This document shows, one piece after another, positions 34,548-43,574 of a stretch of DNA of 64,000 nt. Numbering within the stretch: position 1 is the first letter of the stretch; each line of letters opens with the position of its first letter. Position numbers and translations under genes: made by a program. This DNA is from Acidovorax temperans (lineage in GTDB: Bacteria; Pseudomonadota; Gammaproteobacteria; Burkholderiales; Burkholderiaceae_C): the NCBI RefSeq assembly GCF_006716905.1, contig NZ_VFPV01000001.1, forward strand, positions 1 to 64,000, given 5' to 3'. A model generated the notes under the pieces. That model saw only the letters and a program-made list of their open reading frames with translations. It had not been told where the DNA came from and did not search any database.

Positions 34548-34664
34548 GAAACAGGGGTGTCCCGCCGCTTCAACGGTGTGTGACTGAGAAATACCCTGGG
34601 GCCCGCAGCCACGCTGCACTGCGCCCCGCTACCCGATCCAGGTCATGCTGGCGTGGGGAGTTTC
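34548..34664 (+). promoter_or_regulatory. TPP riboswitch upstream of thiOSGE
   Basis: It has ACAGGGGTGTCCCGCC, GACTGAGAAATACCCT, ACCCGATCCAGGTCATGCTG and GCGTGGGGAGTTTCC, the standard THI-box segments, in the thiO leader about 70 bases before the start. It is typical in form, in contrast to the first copy with its longer insert. Confidence 0.93.
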
Positions 34665-34734
34665 CACCAACGGCGCTGCGCCCTCCGTTTTGTCCACTGT
34701 TGCCTTTCTACAGACGGACGCCAGACGGACCCCT

Positions 34735-35865
34735 ATGTCACTTTCTCCTTCATCCTTCGCAATTCTGGGCGCCGGCCTCATGGGCCGCCTGCTCGCCGTA
34801 GAGCTGGCACGCCAGGGCCACCGGGTTGAGATTTACGACGCAGGCAGCCCCCAGGCAGAACAATCGGCCGCCACGGTGGCCGCCGCCATGCTGGCACCGC
34901 TGGCCGAATCCGCCATCACCGAGCCAGGCGTGGTGCGCATGGGCCACTACGCGCTGCCACGCTGGCAGCAGTTGATTGCGTCGCTGACCGAATCGGTATT
35001 TTTTCAGCAGGCGGGCACCTTGATCGTCTGGCACCGCCAAGACGCTGCAGAAGCCCAACGCTTTACGCGCGTGCTGGAAGCCAACCAGCAAACCACCCCG
35101 GAGCTGCTGCCACTGCAAAAGCTGGACAGCGCTGCTCTGGCACAAGCAGAGCCTACGCTGGCAGAGCGCTTCAATCACGGCCTGTATCTGCCGGGCGAAG
35201 GCCAGCTGGACAACCGCCAGTTGCTGACCAGCCTGTTCGCTGAAATGACACGGCTGGGTGTGCAGATGCACTGGAATGCGCCCCGCACGCCCGAGGCCTT
35301 TGCACCGGGCACGCCAGGGCAACCCGACTGGGTGCTGGACTGCCGAGGCCTGGGCGCTCGCCAGGACTGGAAAGACCTGCGCGGTGTGCGAGGCGAGGTG
35401 GTGCGCCTGTACGCACCCGATGTCACCCTGCAACGCCCTACCCGCCTGGTGCACCCCCGCTACCCCATCTACCTGGCGCCCAAGCAAGACCATGTGTTTG
35501 TGATTGGCGCCACCGAGATAGAGTCCGACGACCTGTCGCCCGCCAGCGTGCGATCGACGCTGGAGCTGCTGAGCGCAGCGTATGCCGTGCACCCTGGCTT
35601 TGCCGAGGCGCGCATTCTCGAAATTCGCACCCAGTGCCGCCCCACCCTGCCCGACAACCTGCCCGCCATTCGCCAGCCCCAGCCGCGCGTGCTGGAGGTC
35701 AATGGCATGTACCGGCACGGCTTCATGATTTCTCCGGCAATGCTGGACGTCACCCTGGAAATTCTGAACACAGGACAATCGCAGCTTTCAAAACGATTTG
35801 ATCTGCGGCTTGAACTGCTGGGGCAACCAGCCCCCGCCGTTCAGGCAGCCAGCGCATTGGCATGA
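34735..35865 (+). CDS. thiO: Glycine oxidase ThiO (FAD-dependent)
   Basis: A 376-residue flavoprotein that oxidises glycine to iminoglyoxylate for thiazole synthesis. It has a Rossmann start [60 protein letters not shown] and the C-terminal [13 protein letters not shown] typical of DAO-family oxidases. The ATG at 34735 was chosen because it places the dinucleotide-binding strand right after the start. It overlaps thiS by 4 bp and is controlled by the upstream TPP riboswitch. Confidence 0.92.
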   Translation: MSLSPSSFAILGAGLMGRLLAVELARQGHRVEIYDAGSPQAEQSAATVAAAMLAPLAESAITEPGVVRMGHYALPRWQQLIASLTESVFFQQAGTLIVWHRQDAAEAQRFTRVLEANQQTTPELLPLQKLDSAALAQAEPTLAERFNHGLYLPGEGQLDNRQLLTSLFAEMTRLGVQMHWNAPRTPEAFAPGTPGQPDWVLDCRGLGARQDWKDLRGVRGEVVRLYAPDVTLQRPTRLVHPRYPIYLAPKQDHVFVIGATEIESDDLSPASVRSTLELLSAAYAVHPGFAEARILEIRTQCRPTLPDNLPAIRQPQPRVLEVNGMYRHGFMISPAMLDVTLEILNTGQSQLSKRFDLRLELLGQPAPAVQAASALA

Positions 35866-36059
35866 AGATTTTCATCAACAACCATCCTTACGAACTGCCG
35901 GAAGGCGCCACCGTCACCGATGCCGTGGCCGCCATCCAGGCCCGGCCGCCCTTCGCTGTCGCTGTCAACACCAGCTTTGTGCCCAACACGCGCTACGCAG
36001 CACACGCTTTGCAGCCGGGCGACCGCGTAGAAATCATCTCCCCTGTGACGGGCGGCTGA
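35862..36059 (+). CDS. thiS: Sulfur carrier protein ThiS
   Basis: A 65-residue ubiquitin-like protein that begins [20 protein letters not shown] and ends in the required Gly-Gly (SPVTGG). Its C-terminus is adenylated and thiocarboxylated to carry sulfur to ThiG. It overlaps thiO (ATGA) and shares one base with the thiG start (TGATG). No ThiF adenylating enzyme is encoded nearby. Confidence 0.95.
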   Translation: MKIFINNHPYELPEGATVTDAVAAIQARPPFAVAVNTSFVPNTRYAAHALQPGDRVEIISPVTGG

Positions 36060-36886
36060 TGCCCCAACAACCCATGACCGCTCTTACCTCTCCAGATTCG
36101 CTGGTCCTTTACGGCCACACCTTCACCAGCCGCCTGCTGCTGGGCACCTCCCGGTACCCCTCGCCCGCCATTCTGGAAGCCGCCGTGGCGCGGTCGCAGC
36201 CCGCCATGGTGACGGCATCTCTGCGCCGCCAGGGCAGCAACCCGGCCGAAAGCGGCGCCAGCTTCTGGGAGCTGCTGCGCAAGCTCAATGTGCCCGTGCT
36301 GCCCAACACCGCGGGCTGCCACAGCGCCCAGGAAGCCATCACCACCGCCCAGATGGCCCGCGAGGTGTTCAACACCCCGTGGATCAAGCTGGAACTGATC
36401 GGCGACGACTACACCCTGCAGCCCGACACGCTGAACCTGGTGAGCACGGCCGAGCACCTCATCAAAGAAGGCTTTCAGGTGCTGCCCTACTGCACCGAAG
36501 ACCTGGTGCTGTGCCAACGCTTGGTCGATGTCGGCTGCCAGGCCGTCATGCCCTGGGCTGCGCCCATTGGCACCGGTCGCGGCCCTGTGAACCCCTACGC
36601 GCTGCAAACCTTGCGTGAGCGGCTGAGCGTGCCACTGCTGGTGGATGCAGGCCTGGGCCTGCCCTCCCACGCGTGCCAGGTCATGGAATGGGGCTATGAC
36701 GGTGTGCTGCTGAACACGGCCGTGGCCCTGGCGCAAGACCCCGTGGCCATGGCCGGTGCTTTTGCCGATGCGGTGCAGGCTGGCCGGGCTGCCTACCGCG
36801 CAGGCGCCATGACCGCACAGGACTCCGCCCAGCCCAGCACCCCCGTGCTGGGCACGCCCTTCTGGCACCACGACCAACATGCTTGA
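36059..36886 (+). CDS. thiG: Thiazole synthase ThiG
   Basis: A 275-residue TIM-barrel enzyme that builds the thiazole ring from DXP, ThiS thiocarboxylate and iminoglycine. It has [35 protein letters not shown], the Schiff-base Lys in [29 protein letters not shown] and [21 protein letters not shown]. The start uses the first ATG after thiS. It overlaps thiE by 8 bases. Confidence 0.95.
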   Translation: MPQQPMTALTSPDSLVLYGHTFTSRLLLGTSRYPSPAILEAAVARSQPAMVTASLRRQGSNPAESGASFWELLRKLNVPVLPNTAGCHSAQEAITTAQMAREVFNTPWIKLELIGDDYTLQPDTLNLVSTAEHLIKEGFQVLPYCTEDLVLCQRLVDVGCQAVMPWAAPIGTGRGPVNPYALQTLRERLSVPLLVDAGLGLPSHACQVMEWGYDGVLLNTAVALAQDPVAMAGAFADAVQAGRAAYRAGAMTAQDSAQPSTPVLGTPFWHHDQHA

Positions 36887-37784
36887 TGCCACCACGGCCG
36901 CCATGGCCCAATCCATCCAGAGCTTGCACGCAGCAACGTTTGCGGGGTTTGAACCGCTGCAACCCCCAGCGCCCACAGGTAAAGATCCTGTGTACCTGGC
37001 CGCTTTGCACGCCTGCAGCCAGCTGGGCTTCATCGCCCACGACGCAGAATGCCTGGCCCGTGCCTGGCTTGCTCAATCCACGCGCACCGGTCAGTTCGAC
37101 GCAGCACTCTGGCCCAGTGACCCACGCGACTATGGCTTGCAAACTACACCACGGACCAGTGCCTTTGTCACCTGCCCCCAGGCACTCGGCTTGTATGCCG
37201 TGTTGCCCGATGCCGACTGGGTGGGCCGCATGGCACATGCGGGCGTGCCCACGGTACAGCTGCGCTACAAGTCGGATGACGCTGTAGCGATTGCCCAGGA
37301 AGTGCGCAAAGCCGTGGCTGCAGTCGCGGGCACCCCCGCCCTGCTGTTCATCAACGACCACTGGCGGGAAGCCATTGCCGCCGGGGCCTACGGTGTGCAC
37401 CTGGGGCAGGAAGACCTGGACGCACTCACCCCCGAAGAACTGCAGACCCTGCGCGATTCAGGCCTGCGGCTGGGCGTCAGCACCCATGGGTATGCCGAGA
37501 TGGTGCGCGCCGATGCGGTGGGCCCCAGCTACATAGCCATGGGCGCCGTGTTCCCTACGACGTTGAAAAAAATGGCGACGGCTCCGCAAGGGCTGGGGCG
37601 GCTGGCGGCTTATGCCAAACTCATGAAGAGCTACCCTCAAGTTGCCATCGGCGGGATAGGGCAAGATCAATTCGCCGAGGTATTGGCCACCGGGGTCGGC
37701 TCCATCGCGGTAGTGCGCGCCTTGGTCAATGCCGACCAGCCTGAAGAAGCTGCAGCGAGCCTGATGGCGGCAATGCGAGGTTGA
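36879..37784 (+). CDS. thiE: Thiamine-phosphate synthase ThiE with extra N-terminal domain
   Basis: A 301-residue protein. The C-terminal 190 residues are a ThiE barrel: [58 protein letters not shown] and [10 protein letters not shown], which couple HMP-PP to thiazole phosphate. The first roughly 105 residues ([40 protein letters not shown]) have no ThiE similarity and could be a remnant of, or interaction module for, another thiamine enzyme. ThiE is usually about 210 residues. It is the last gene of the riboswitch-controlled thiOSGE operon. Confidence 0.88.
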   Translation: MLDATTAAMAQSIQSLHAATFAGFEPLQPPAPTGKDPVYLAALHACSQLGFIAHDAECLARAWLAQSTRTGQFDAALWPSDPRDYGLQTTPRTSAFVTCPQALGLYAVLPDADWVGRMAHAGVPTVQLRYKSDDAVAIAQEVRKAVAAVAGTPALLFINDHWREAIAAGAYGVHLGQEDLDALTPEELQTLRDSGLRLGVSTHGYAEMVRADAVGPSYIAMGAVFPTTLKKMATAPQGLGRLAAYAKLMKSYPQVAIGGIGQDQFAEVLATGVGSIAVVRALVNADQPEEAAASLMAAMRG

Positions 37785-37885
37785 GTGACCTGCGGGCGGG
37801 GTTGTTGATATTTCCACCTGCGTCACCGCAAGGCTGCTGCTGCGGCATCGGAAAGCTGGGTTGCGCAACCCCTCAAACCACCCGC

Positions 37886-40072
37886 TCAGGGCTTCTTATC
37901 AGTGGGCTTGAGCGGCTCCAGCTCCAAGCTCAACTCCATCAGATCGTTGGAAGACCCGAACCCAATCGGTGTGCCAGGGGCTGGAGGCGGGGTTACCAAA
38001 ACAGCTGGCAAATCACTGATGGTGATGGGAACGGGCTCAGACAAATCAATGTCCAGCGTGACGGACGATTGGTACTTTGCACCTCTCGAGCCGACAGCAG
38101 AAGCTGATGCAGGAGGCTGCACTACCGGCTTGGGCTCCTGAGGTGCCAATTTGTTCTCGTCCACCGCAGCTTCCGCACGCGGTGCGGGCGGCTCAAAGCC
38201 AAACTCCAGGGCGGCTGCCAGCGAGTCCAGAGGGAAGTCTGGCGTGTGGTCCAGCGGCGCCAGCGAACTCAAGGCATGCGCGGCTGCGGCCTCAAAAGTC
38301 TGTGGATGCGGCGTGGTACGTTTGCGCGGAGGTGGTGCGCCCCGCGCACTCGATGGCGTCGTCTGCGCAATCGCCAACAGTAGCAGCAGGTCATCAAAGG
38401 CAGCCAGATCAAAGGGCGCCTTGCGCGTGTCACCGGGCCGGTAGAACATATGCTTCTCCAGCACATGGAGCACGTTGGGAGAGCTCCACTCGGCCTCGAT
38501 TTCAGCCAGGGCTTCCAGGTACTGGTCCAGCGGCTTGCCCAGGCGGTCAAACGCCGAGAACTCCGGCACATGCGCATTGAAATGGCGCATGAACTGCTGG
38601 CGCAGGGCGTTGAAATCTGCAGCACGGCTCAAGGTACGGTACAGGCGCAGCAAATCCAGGTACGTCACCGGCGAGGTTTCCTCATGCTGGGCGATGTGCT
38701 GGCGCAACACCTCGACGGCCTGGTCGTGCTCGCCCACGGACACGAAAAACTCTGCCTGCTGCTGAATATCGAACAGCTCTTCTGGATTGATGATGTGGTG
38801 CAGTGGTGCCTGCGCTGCTGGTGCAGCCGTGGGGGCCGGTTCAAAACCAGCGTCCTCCAGCGAGACTTCACCGGGCTCGGCCGCATTTTCTGACGCTACC
38901 GCCTGCACCACAGGCATGGGCGCAGCCACGGGCGGGGTCGCAGCAGGGGTCAGAGGACGACCCCAGCGGTCTGTAGGCGGTGCAACCACCTCTTCCACAG
39001 TTTCCAGATCGACCACACTTGGCTCGTCAGCCCTTCGGCTGCTGACCGCCACGGCTTCACGCCATGAACGTTCGGACTTGGATGCCGCCCGGTCAGAGCG
39101 GCGCCACAACCATCCGCACAAGCCCAGGGCCACGGCCAGCGCGCCACCCAAGCCGTAGACCATCCACGAGGGAAGGCGATCAGCCTCCATCTCATGCACC
39201 TGCCTTTGCAACTCAGCGGTCGCGGCCTGGTTACGGCTCGCGCTGGCGCGAAACTGGGTCAATTCGGTTTCCAGCTTACGCAGGGCTGCTTCCTGCTGCG
39301 CCAATGTCTGGGGATCCTGATTCAAGGCACGCCACAACGCAGCCGCTTGCTCCCGCTGGGGTGAAGTTTCTGATGCGGGGGCTTGTGGCAGTTCCGGCGT
39401 GGTGCGCAGGGCCAGCGGCATTTCAAGCCAGGCATCCAAAGGCTCCATCACCAGCCGAGAGCGCGCAGGCTCCCGGGGCGCAGCCTGCTTGACTACCGAT
39501 GGACGCGGGGAAACACGCGCTTCTTTGCGCGCCACAGCGGGCGCAGATGCCGCCTTGGTGGGCGCAGGGCGCGGAACGGTGGCGCTGCTACCCTGTGGAG
39601 CGGAATTTGAGACGGGCACATCCACCGCTGTCGGTGCTGCGATGCGCGATGGAGTGGTCACCGTCGCTTGCGGCCCAGGAACTGCAACGCTGCGCGGTGC
39701 CGTCTGCGGAGGGTCTGCAAAGAAAATGTAGGTACGGGCCACCCGGCCCGCACAGCCCGCTGTCAGGGTGACCTGGACGATGGGCTCGTCGATAGCGACA
39801 GAGGCTTGCACACGAACGCCGCTACGTCCGCTGGTTTCTGGCAAGGGCGTGACGAAGACCTTCGATTCGCTCAATTGCGCATCGCCCGACTTCACCGTAG
39901 CAGCAACACAAGAAGAAGCCACGTCCGAGCCAGTATCTGGCTGCACATCAAAAGTGAGGTCGAGCGAACTACCCAGGACCACAGCTCCCCTGCTTGCCCC
40001 AAGGGAAAGCGCTGAAGCACCGGCTGCGATAGCCCACAGACCGGCTCCAAGGATGTTGTTACGGAGTTTCAC
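37886..40072 (-). CDS. FimV-like protein (cell-pole/pilus assembly type)
   Basis: A protein of about 728 residues. It has an N-terminal signal-like segment, a beta-rich periplasmic region (SSLDLTFDVQPDTGSDVASS) and a long Pro/Ala-rich linker. A coiled coil (EAALRKLETELTQFRASASR) precedes a single membrane helix (SWMVYGLGGALAVALGLCGW). The cytoplasmic C-terminal part has TPR-type helices (INPEELFDIQQQAEFFVSVG, DQAVEVLRQHI). This is the FimV layout, although no LysM motif was seen. FimV organises polar type IV pili. The GTG at 40072 was chosen; a GTG at 40108 is also possible. The C-terminus ends in SLELEPLKP. It is convergent with thiE. Confidence 0.72.
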   Translation of the reverse strand: MKLRNNILGAGLWAIAAGASALSLGASRGAVVLGSSLDLTFDVQPDTGSDVASSCVAATVKSGDAQLSESKVFVTPLPETSGRSGVRVQASVAIDEPIVQVTLTAGCAGRVARTYIFFADPPQTAPRSVAVPGPQATVTTPSRIAAPTAVDVPVSNSAPQGSSATVPRPAPTKAASAPAVARKEARVSPRPSVVKQAAPREPARSRLVMEPLDAWLEMPLALRTTPELPQAPASETSPQREQAAALWRALNQDPQTLAQQEAALRKLETELTQFRASASRNQAATAELQRQVHEMEADRLPSWMVYGLGGALAVALGLCGWLWRRSDRAASKSERSWREAVAVSSRRADEPSVVDLETVEEVVAPPTDRWGRPLTPAATPPVAAPMPVVQAVASENAAEPGEVSLEDAGFEPAPTAAPAAQAPLHHIINPEELFDIQQQAEFFVSVGEHDQAVEVLRQHIAQHEETSPVTYLDLLRLYRTLSRAADFNALRQQFMRHFNAHVPEFSAFDRLGKPLDQYLEALAEIEAEWSSPNVLHVLEKHMFYRPGDTRKAPFDLAAFDDLLLLLAIAQTTPSSARGAPPPRKRTTPHPQTFEAAAAHALSSLAPLDHTPDFPLDSLAAALEFGFEPPAPRAEAAVDENKLAPQEPKPVVQPPASASAVGSRGAKYQSSVTLDIDLSEPVPITISDLPAVLVTPPPAPGTPIGFGSSNDLMELSLELEPLKPTDKKP

Positions 40073-40145
40073 AATTAATTTTGTTCTTGGCTCGTTGGAT
40101 TCTTGCACATAAGTGGCAACGCAGGGCCGCAGCCATAATCGCGCT

Positions 40146-41711
40146 ATGAAAATTCATTTTTCCAGCATCGCCGTGGTGGGCGCGGGGGCCATGGGCCAAG
40201 GCATAGCGCAGATTGCGGCACAAGCGGGCAGTCACGTCTGGTTGCTTGATTCCAAGCCCGGCGCAGCAGACAAAGCCAAGCAAGCCATCCAGCAGCAATG
40301 GGCCAAACTCGCCGCCAAAGGCCGCGTGACAGAGGAGCAAGTCCAGGCCTGGAATCAACAGTTGCAAATTGCCAACACTTTGGCTGAACTCGGGTCTTGC
40401 CAACTGGTGATTGAGGCGGTGGTGGAGCGTCTTGAGGTCAAGCAAGCACTCTTCGCAGAGTTGGAGCGCACCCTGCCAGCCAACGTGGTGTGGGCAACCA
40501 ACACTTCTTCCCTGTCTGTGACGGCCATTGCAGCCGCGTTGCAGCAACCCGAACGACTGGCCGGTTTCCATTTCTTCAACCCCGTGCCGCTGATGAAGGT
40601 GGTAGAGGTGGTGGCAGGCCTCAAGACCGATCCAGCCCTGTGCCAAGCCCTCACAGCCTACGCCCGCGAAATGGGGCACACCCCGGTGCAGGCGCAAGAC
40701 ACACCGGGCTTCATCGTCAACCACGCCGGGCGTGGTTTTGGCACCGAGGCATTGCGTATCGTCAGCGAGGGCGTGGCCGACTTCGCCACCATCGACCGCA
40801 TCCTGCGCGACCAGGTGGGTTTCAAGCTCGGGCCCTTCGAGTTGATGGACCTGACGGCACTGGACGTGTCGCACCCCGTGATGGAATCCATTTACCACCA
40901 GTATTACGAAGAGCCGCGCTTTCGCCCCAGCGTCATCACGGCACAACGGCTGGCAGGCGGGGTGCTGGGCAAGAAAGTGGGAGATGGCTTCTATCGCTAC
41001 GAAAACGGTGTGGCCCAGGTGCCCGCAGAGCCGCCTGTCCCGGTGGTGCAAGACATACCGCCCGTGTGGGTCTCGCCCCGAGCATCGCGACGCATGGAGC
41101 TGTACCAGTTACTCAAGGACCTGGGCGCCGCCATCGAGACCGGTGCATCGCCCTCACCCACAGCCATCACCTTGGTCGCCCCCCTGGGGTTTGACGTGAC
41201 CACCGTGGCAGTGGTCGAACGGCTGGACCCGGCCCGCACCATTGGCATCGACATGCTGGTGGAAGAAGCCGCCACCAAGCGGCGCGTACTGGCCACCAAC
41301 CCGGCCACGCGCGTGGACATTCGCAACGCCGCGCACGCCCTGTTTGCCCGCGATGGCAAGCCCGTGAGCGTGATCCGTGACAGCGGCGGCTTTGTCACCC
41401 AGCGCGTGGTGGCCACCATCATCAACATCGCGACAGATATTTGCCAGCAAGGCATTTGCTCACCCAAGGATCTGGAAACCGCCGTCACCCTGGGCCTGGG
41501 CTACCCACTGGGGCCTTTGGCCATGGGCGACCGCTGGGGGCCCACCACACTGGGGCCTTTGGCCATGGGCGACCGCTGGGGGCCCACCAATATCCTGGAA
41601 GTGCTGTTCAACATGCAGACCGTGTACGGCGACACCCGTTACCGCCCCAGCCCCTGGCTGCGCCGGCGAGGCGCCATCGGCCTGAGCCTGACCCACGTCG
41701 AAGAAAGCTGA
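40146..41711 (+). CDS. 3-Hydroxyacyl-CoA dehydrogenase
   Basis: A 521-residue NAD-dependent enzyme of the PaaH/HbdA type. It has the N-terminal Rossmann motif VVGAGAMGQGIAQIAAQAG, then ATNTSSLSVTAIAAAL, FHFFNPVPLMKVVEVV (catalytic His) and DTPGFIVNHAGRGFGTEAL. A second helical 3HCDH C-terminal domain occupies about 290-521. In that domain the 14-residue segment LGPLAMGDRWGPTT occurs twice in direct tandem, produced by a 42-bp DNA duplication (41508-41589). The duplication keeps the frame but lengthens a helix-loop and may disturb the fold. It is followed 4 bases later by an enoyl-CoA hydratase, giving two consecutive beta-oxidation steps. Confidence 0.9.
   Translation: MKIHFSSIAVVGAGAMGQGIAQIAAQAGSHVWLLDSKPGAADKAKQAIQQQWAKLAAKGRVTEEQVQAWNQQLQIANTLAELGSCQLVIEAVVERLEVKQALFAELERTLPANVVWATNTSSLSVTAIAAALQQPERLAGFHFFNPVPLMKVVEVVAGLKTDPALCQALTAYAREMGHTPVQAQDTPGFIVNHAGRGFGTEALRIVSEGVADFATIDRILRDQVGFKLGPFELMDLTALDVSHPVMESIYHQYYEEPRFRPSVITAQRLAGGVLGKKVGDGFYRYENGVAQVPAEPPVPVVQDIPPVWVSPRASRRMELYQLLKDLGAAIETGASPSPTAITLVAPLGFDVTTVAVVERLDPARTIGIDMLVEEAATKRRVLATNPATRVDIRNAAHALFARDGKPVSVIRDSGGFVTQRVVATIINIATDICQQGICSPKDLETAVTLGLGYPLGPLAMGDRWGPTTLGPLAMGDRWGPTNILEVLFNMQTVYGDTRYRPSPWLRRRGAIGLSLTHVEES
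41508..41589 (+). repeat. 42-bp tandem duplication inside the hydroxyacyl-CoA dehydrogenase
   Basis: The unit beginning CTGGGGCCTTTGGCCATGGG is present twice at a 42-bp offset (41508 and 41550). The first ends CCCACCACA and the second CCCACCAAT; the copies are otherwise identical. The in-frame effect is a repeated LGPLAMGDRWGPT segment. Identity of the copies suggests a recent slippage or recombination event, or an assembly artefact. Confidence 0.9.
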
Positions 41712-41715
41712 ATCC

Positions 41716-42495
41716 ATGCCCGCCCAACTCCTGAGCACCAGTGAAGGTCAGACGCTGGTTCTGACCCTGAGCAACCCCGGTCTGCGCAATGCAATGGAGC
41801 CCTCCATGGGCGCGGCTTGCATCGAAGCACTCATCGTGGCCGAGCGCAGCCCCGATGTACGCAGCGTGGTCATCACCGGCGCGGGCGGCATGTTCTGCTC
41901 GGGCGGCAACCTGCAAAGCCTGCAGGCCAACCGCCAGCAGCCCCCCGAAGTGCAAGCCCAGCGCATTGAAGGCCTGCACCAATGGATCGAGACCGTCCGC
42001 ACCTACCCCAAGCCCATCATCGCGGCGGTGGAAGGCGCTGCGGCTGGCGCAGGCTTTTCGCTGGCCCTGGCGTGCGACATGGTGGTCGCAGCACGCGATG
42101 CGGTGTTTTTGATGGCATACAGCAATGTGGCCCTGTCGCCCGACGGAGGCGCCAGTTGGAGCCTGGCACACACCCTTCCCCGCCCTTTGGCCACCGAGCT
42201 GTTGATGTGTGGCGACAAGATCACCGCCGAGCGGCTGCATGCATTGGGCCTGGTCAACCGCCTGAGCAACCCAGGCGATGCTCTGGGCACAGCGCTGCAA
42301 CTGGCAGATCGCCTGAACCAACGTGCTCCCAACGCTTTGGCCAGCATCAAGGAACTGCTGAGCGATGCCGCCCACCAAACGCTGAGCCAGCACCTCAACA
42401 GTGAACGCGATCACTTCGTCAAAAACCTGCACCACCCGAACGCGGGGGAAGGCATTGCAGCGTTTCTGGAAAAGCGCGCGCCGCGCTACGAGTGA
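41716..42495 (+). CDS. Enoyl-CoA hydratase/isomerase family protein
   Basis: A 259-residue crotonase-fold protein. It has an N-terminal strand LVLTLSNPGLRNAMEPSM, an oxyanion-hole GAGGMFCSGGNLQSL, VEGAAAGAGFSLALACDMVV and SPDGGASWSLAHTLPRPLA. A Glu or Asp acid-base position is present in SPDGGAS rather than the classic Glu pair, so the exact reaction (hydratase or isomerase) is unsure. It follows the hydroxyacyl-CoA dehydrogenase by 4 bases and ends at a strong hairpin. Confidence 0.88.
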   Translation: MPAQLLSTSEGQTLVLTLSNPGLRNAMEPSMGAACIEALIVAERSPDVRSVVITGAGGMFCSGGNLQSLQANRQQPPEVQAQRIEGLHQWIETVRTYPKPIIAAVEGAAAGAGFSLALACDMVVAARDAVFLMAYSNVALSPDGGASWSLAHTLPRPLATELLMCGDKITAERLHALGLVNRLSNPGDALGTALQLADRLNQRAPNALASIKELLSDAAHQTLSQHLNSERDHFVKNLHHPNAGEGIAAFLEKRAPRYE

Positions 42496-42497
42496 AC

Positions 42498-42542
42498 GCC
42501 TTCACCAGCCGCCTTCACCAGCCTGCCAAGGCTGGTGAAGGC
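42498..42542 (+). terminator. Hairpin after the enoyl-CoA hydratase gene
   Basis: GCCTTCACCAGCC (42511-42523) pairs perfectly with GGCTGGTGAAGGC (42530-42542) across six bases. An additional direct copy of the left arm lies immediately upstream at 42498-42510. No U-tract follows at once; a T7 run appears about 30 bases downstream. It probably acts as a terminator or transcript stabiliser. Confidence 0.55.
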
Positions 42543-42698
42543 CTGTGCCCTGCGCCCCTCTCGGCCCAGGGCATTTTTTTCGTCTGTACGTCGCAGGCTA
42601 AGCGCCCAAGACACAGACACACAGGTGACAACACTGAGCGAATAGCCCGGTCCCTCACGCGACAATGAAGCTGTTTCCAGTCACCCAAAAGACAGACC

Positions 42699-43418
42699 AT
42701 GGACGACCCGATTCTTACCATCGAAGAACGTGAAGCGATCAATTCCGGTCGCTGGTTCTCATCCCTTTCTCCGTCATTGCGACACGACATCCTCCGATGT
42801 GCATACGTCAAACGCTTCAAAGACGGCGGCCTCATAGCCGCCCGGGGCGATCCGCCCGAGGAGTGGATTGCCTGCGCGCGCGGCGCGGTGCGGGTCAGCT
42901 CCACCTCCATCTCGGGCAAGCAGATCACGCTGACCTATGTGGAGCCGGGCATCTGGTTTGGGGACGTAGCCATCTTCGACGGGGATCGGCGCACGCACGA
43001 TGCCTACGCGCACGGCGACACCACCATTCTTTGCGTGGCCAAGGCAGACTTCAAGAAAATTCTGGCCGCGCACACCGAGTTCTACGAAGCCATGCTGCGC
43101 CTGCATGCACGCCGCATTCGGCAACTGTATGGCTTGGTGGAAGACCTCAACACCCTGCCCCTGCGGGCGCGCTTGGCCAAGCAGCTCATGCACCTGGTGC
43201 GCAGCTATGGCATTCCCAGTTTGTCGGACGGCAGCGAGATGCGCATTGGCCTGCAACTGGCCCAGGAAGAGCTGGCGCAATTGCTGGGCGCATCGCGCCA
43301 GCGGGTGAACCAGGAACTCAAAGCCATGGAACGCGAGGATGCGATTCGCATCGAGCCGGGTGGCCTGGTGGTGCGCAACCGCGAAGCACTGATGCGCATT
43401 GCCGAAGCAGACATCTGA
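42699..43418 (+). CDS. Crp/Fnr-family transcriptional regulator
   Basis: A 239-residue regulator. It has a cyclic-nucleotide-binding-like beta-roll (PPEEWIACARGAVRVSSTSISG, VEPGIWFGDVAIFDG), a dimer helix and a C-terminal helix-turn-helix (LAQEELAQLLGASRQRVNQELKAMER). The sensor lacks the iron-sulfur cysteines of Fnr, and the cAMP-binding Arg/Glu signature is not clear, so its ligand is unknown. Its position between two groups of beta-oxidation genes on the same strand makes it a candidate regulator of this region. Confidence 0.87.
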   Translation: MDDPILTIEEREAINSGRWFSSLSPSLRHDILRCAYVKRFKDGGLIAARGDPPEEWIACARGAVRVSSTSISGKQITLTYVEPGIWFGDVAIFDGDRRTHDAYAHGDTTILCVAKADFKKILAAHTEFYEAMLRLHARRIRQLYGLVEDLNTLPLRARLAKQLMHLVRSYGIPSLSDGSEMRIGLQLAQEELAQLLGASRQRVNQELKAMEREDAIRIEPGGLVVRNREALMRIAEADI

Positions 43419-43574
43419 AGGTCCACTTCCGGTCACCGCCGTGTTCTCCGTGCGCAAACCCTGCGCACCCCACACCTGCCGCACCTGCAGCGGCAGGCTC
43501 GCCCCTCTCATATCACCGCATGCGGCGCGCTGCACGTCCGCAAAGCCTTGCCGCGTCTACACACCCAACCTCAC

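Noticed and set aside
37858..37871. Palindrome GGGTTGCGCAACCC between thiE and the FimV-like gene
   Set aside because: A 7-bp self-complementary sequence without loop or T-tract; too weak to call a terminator.
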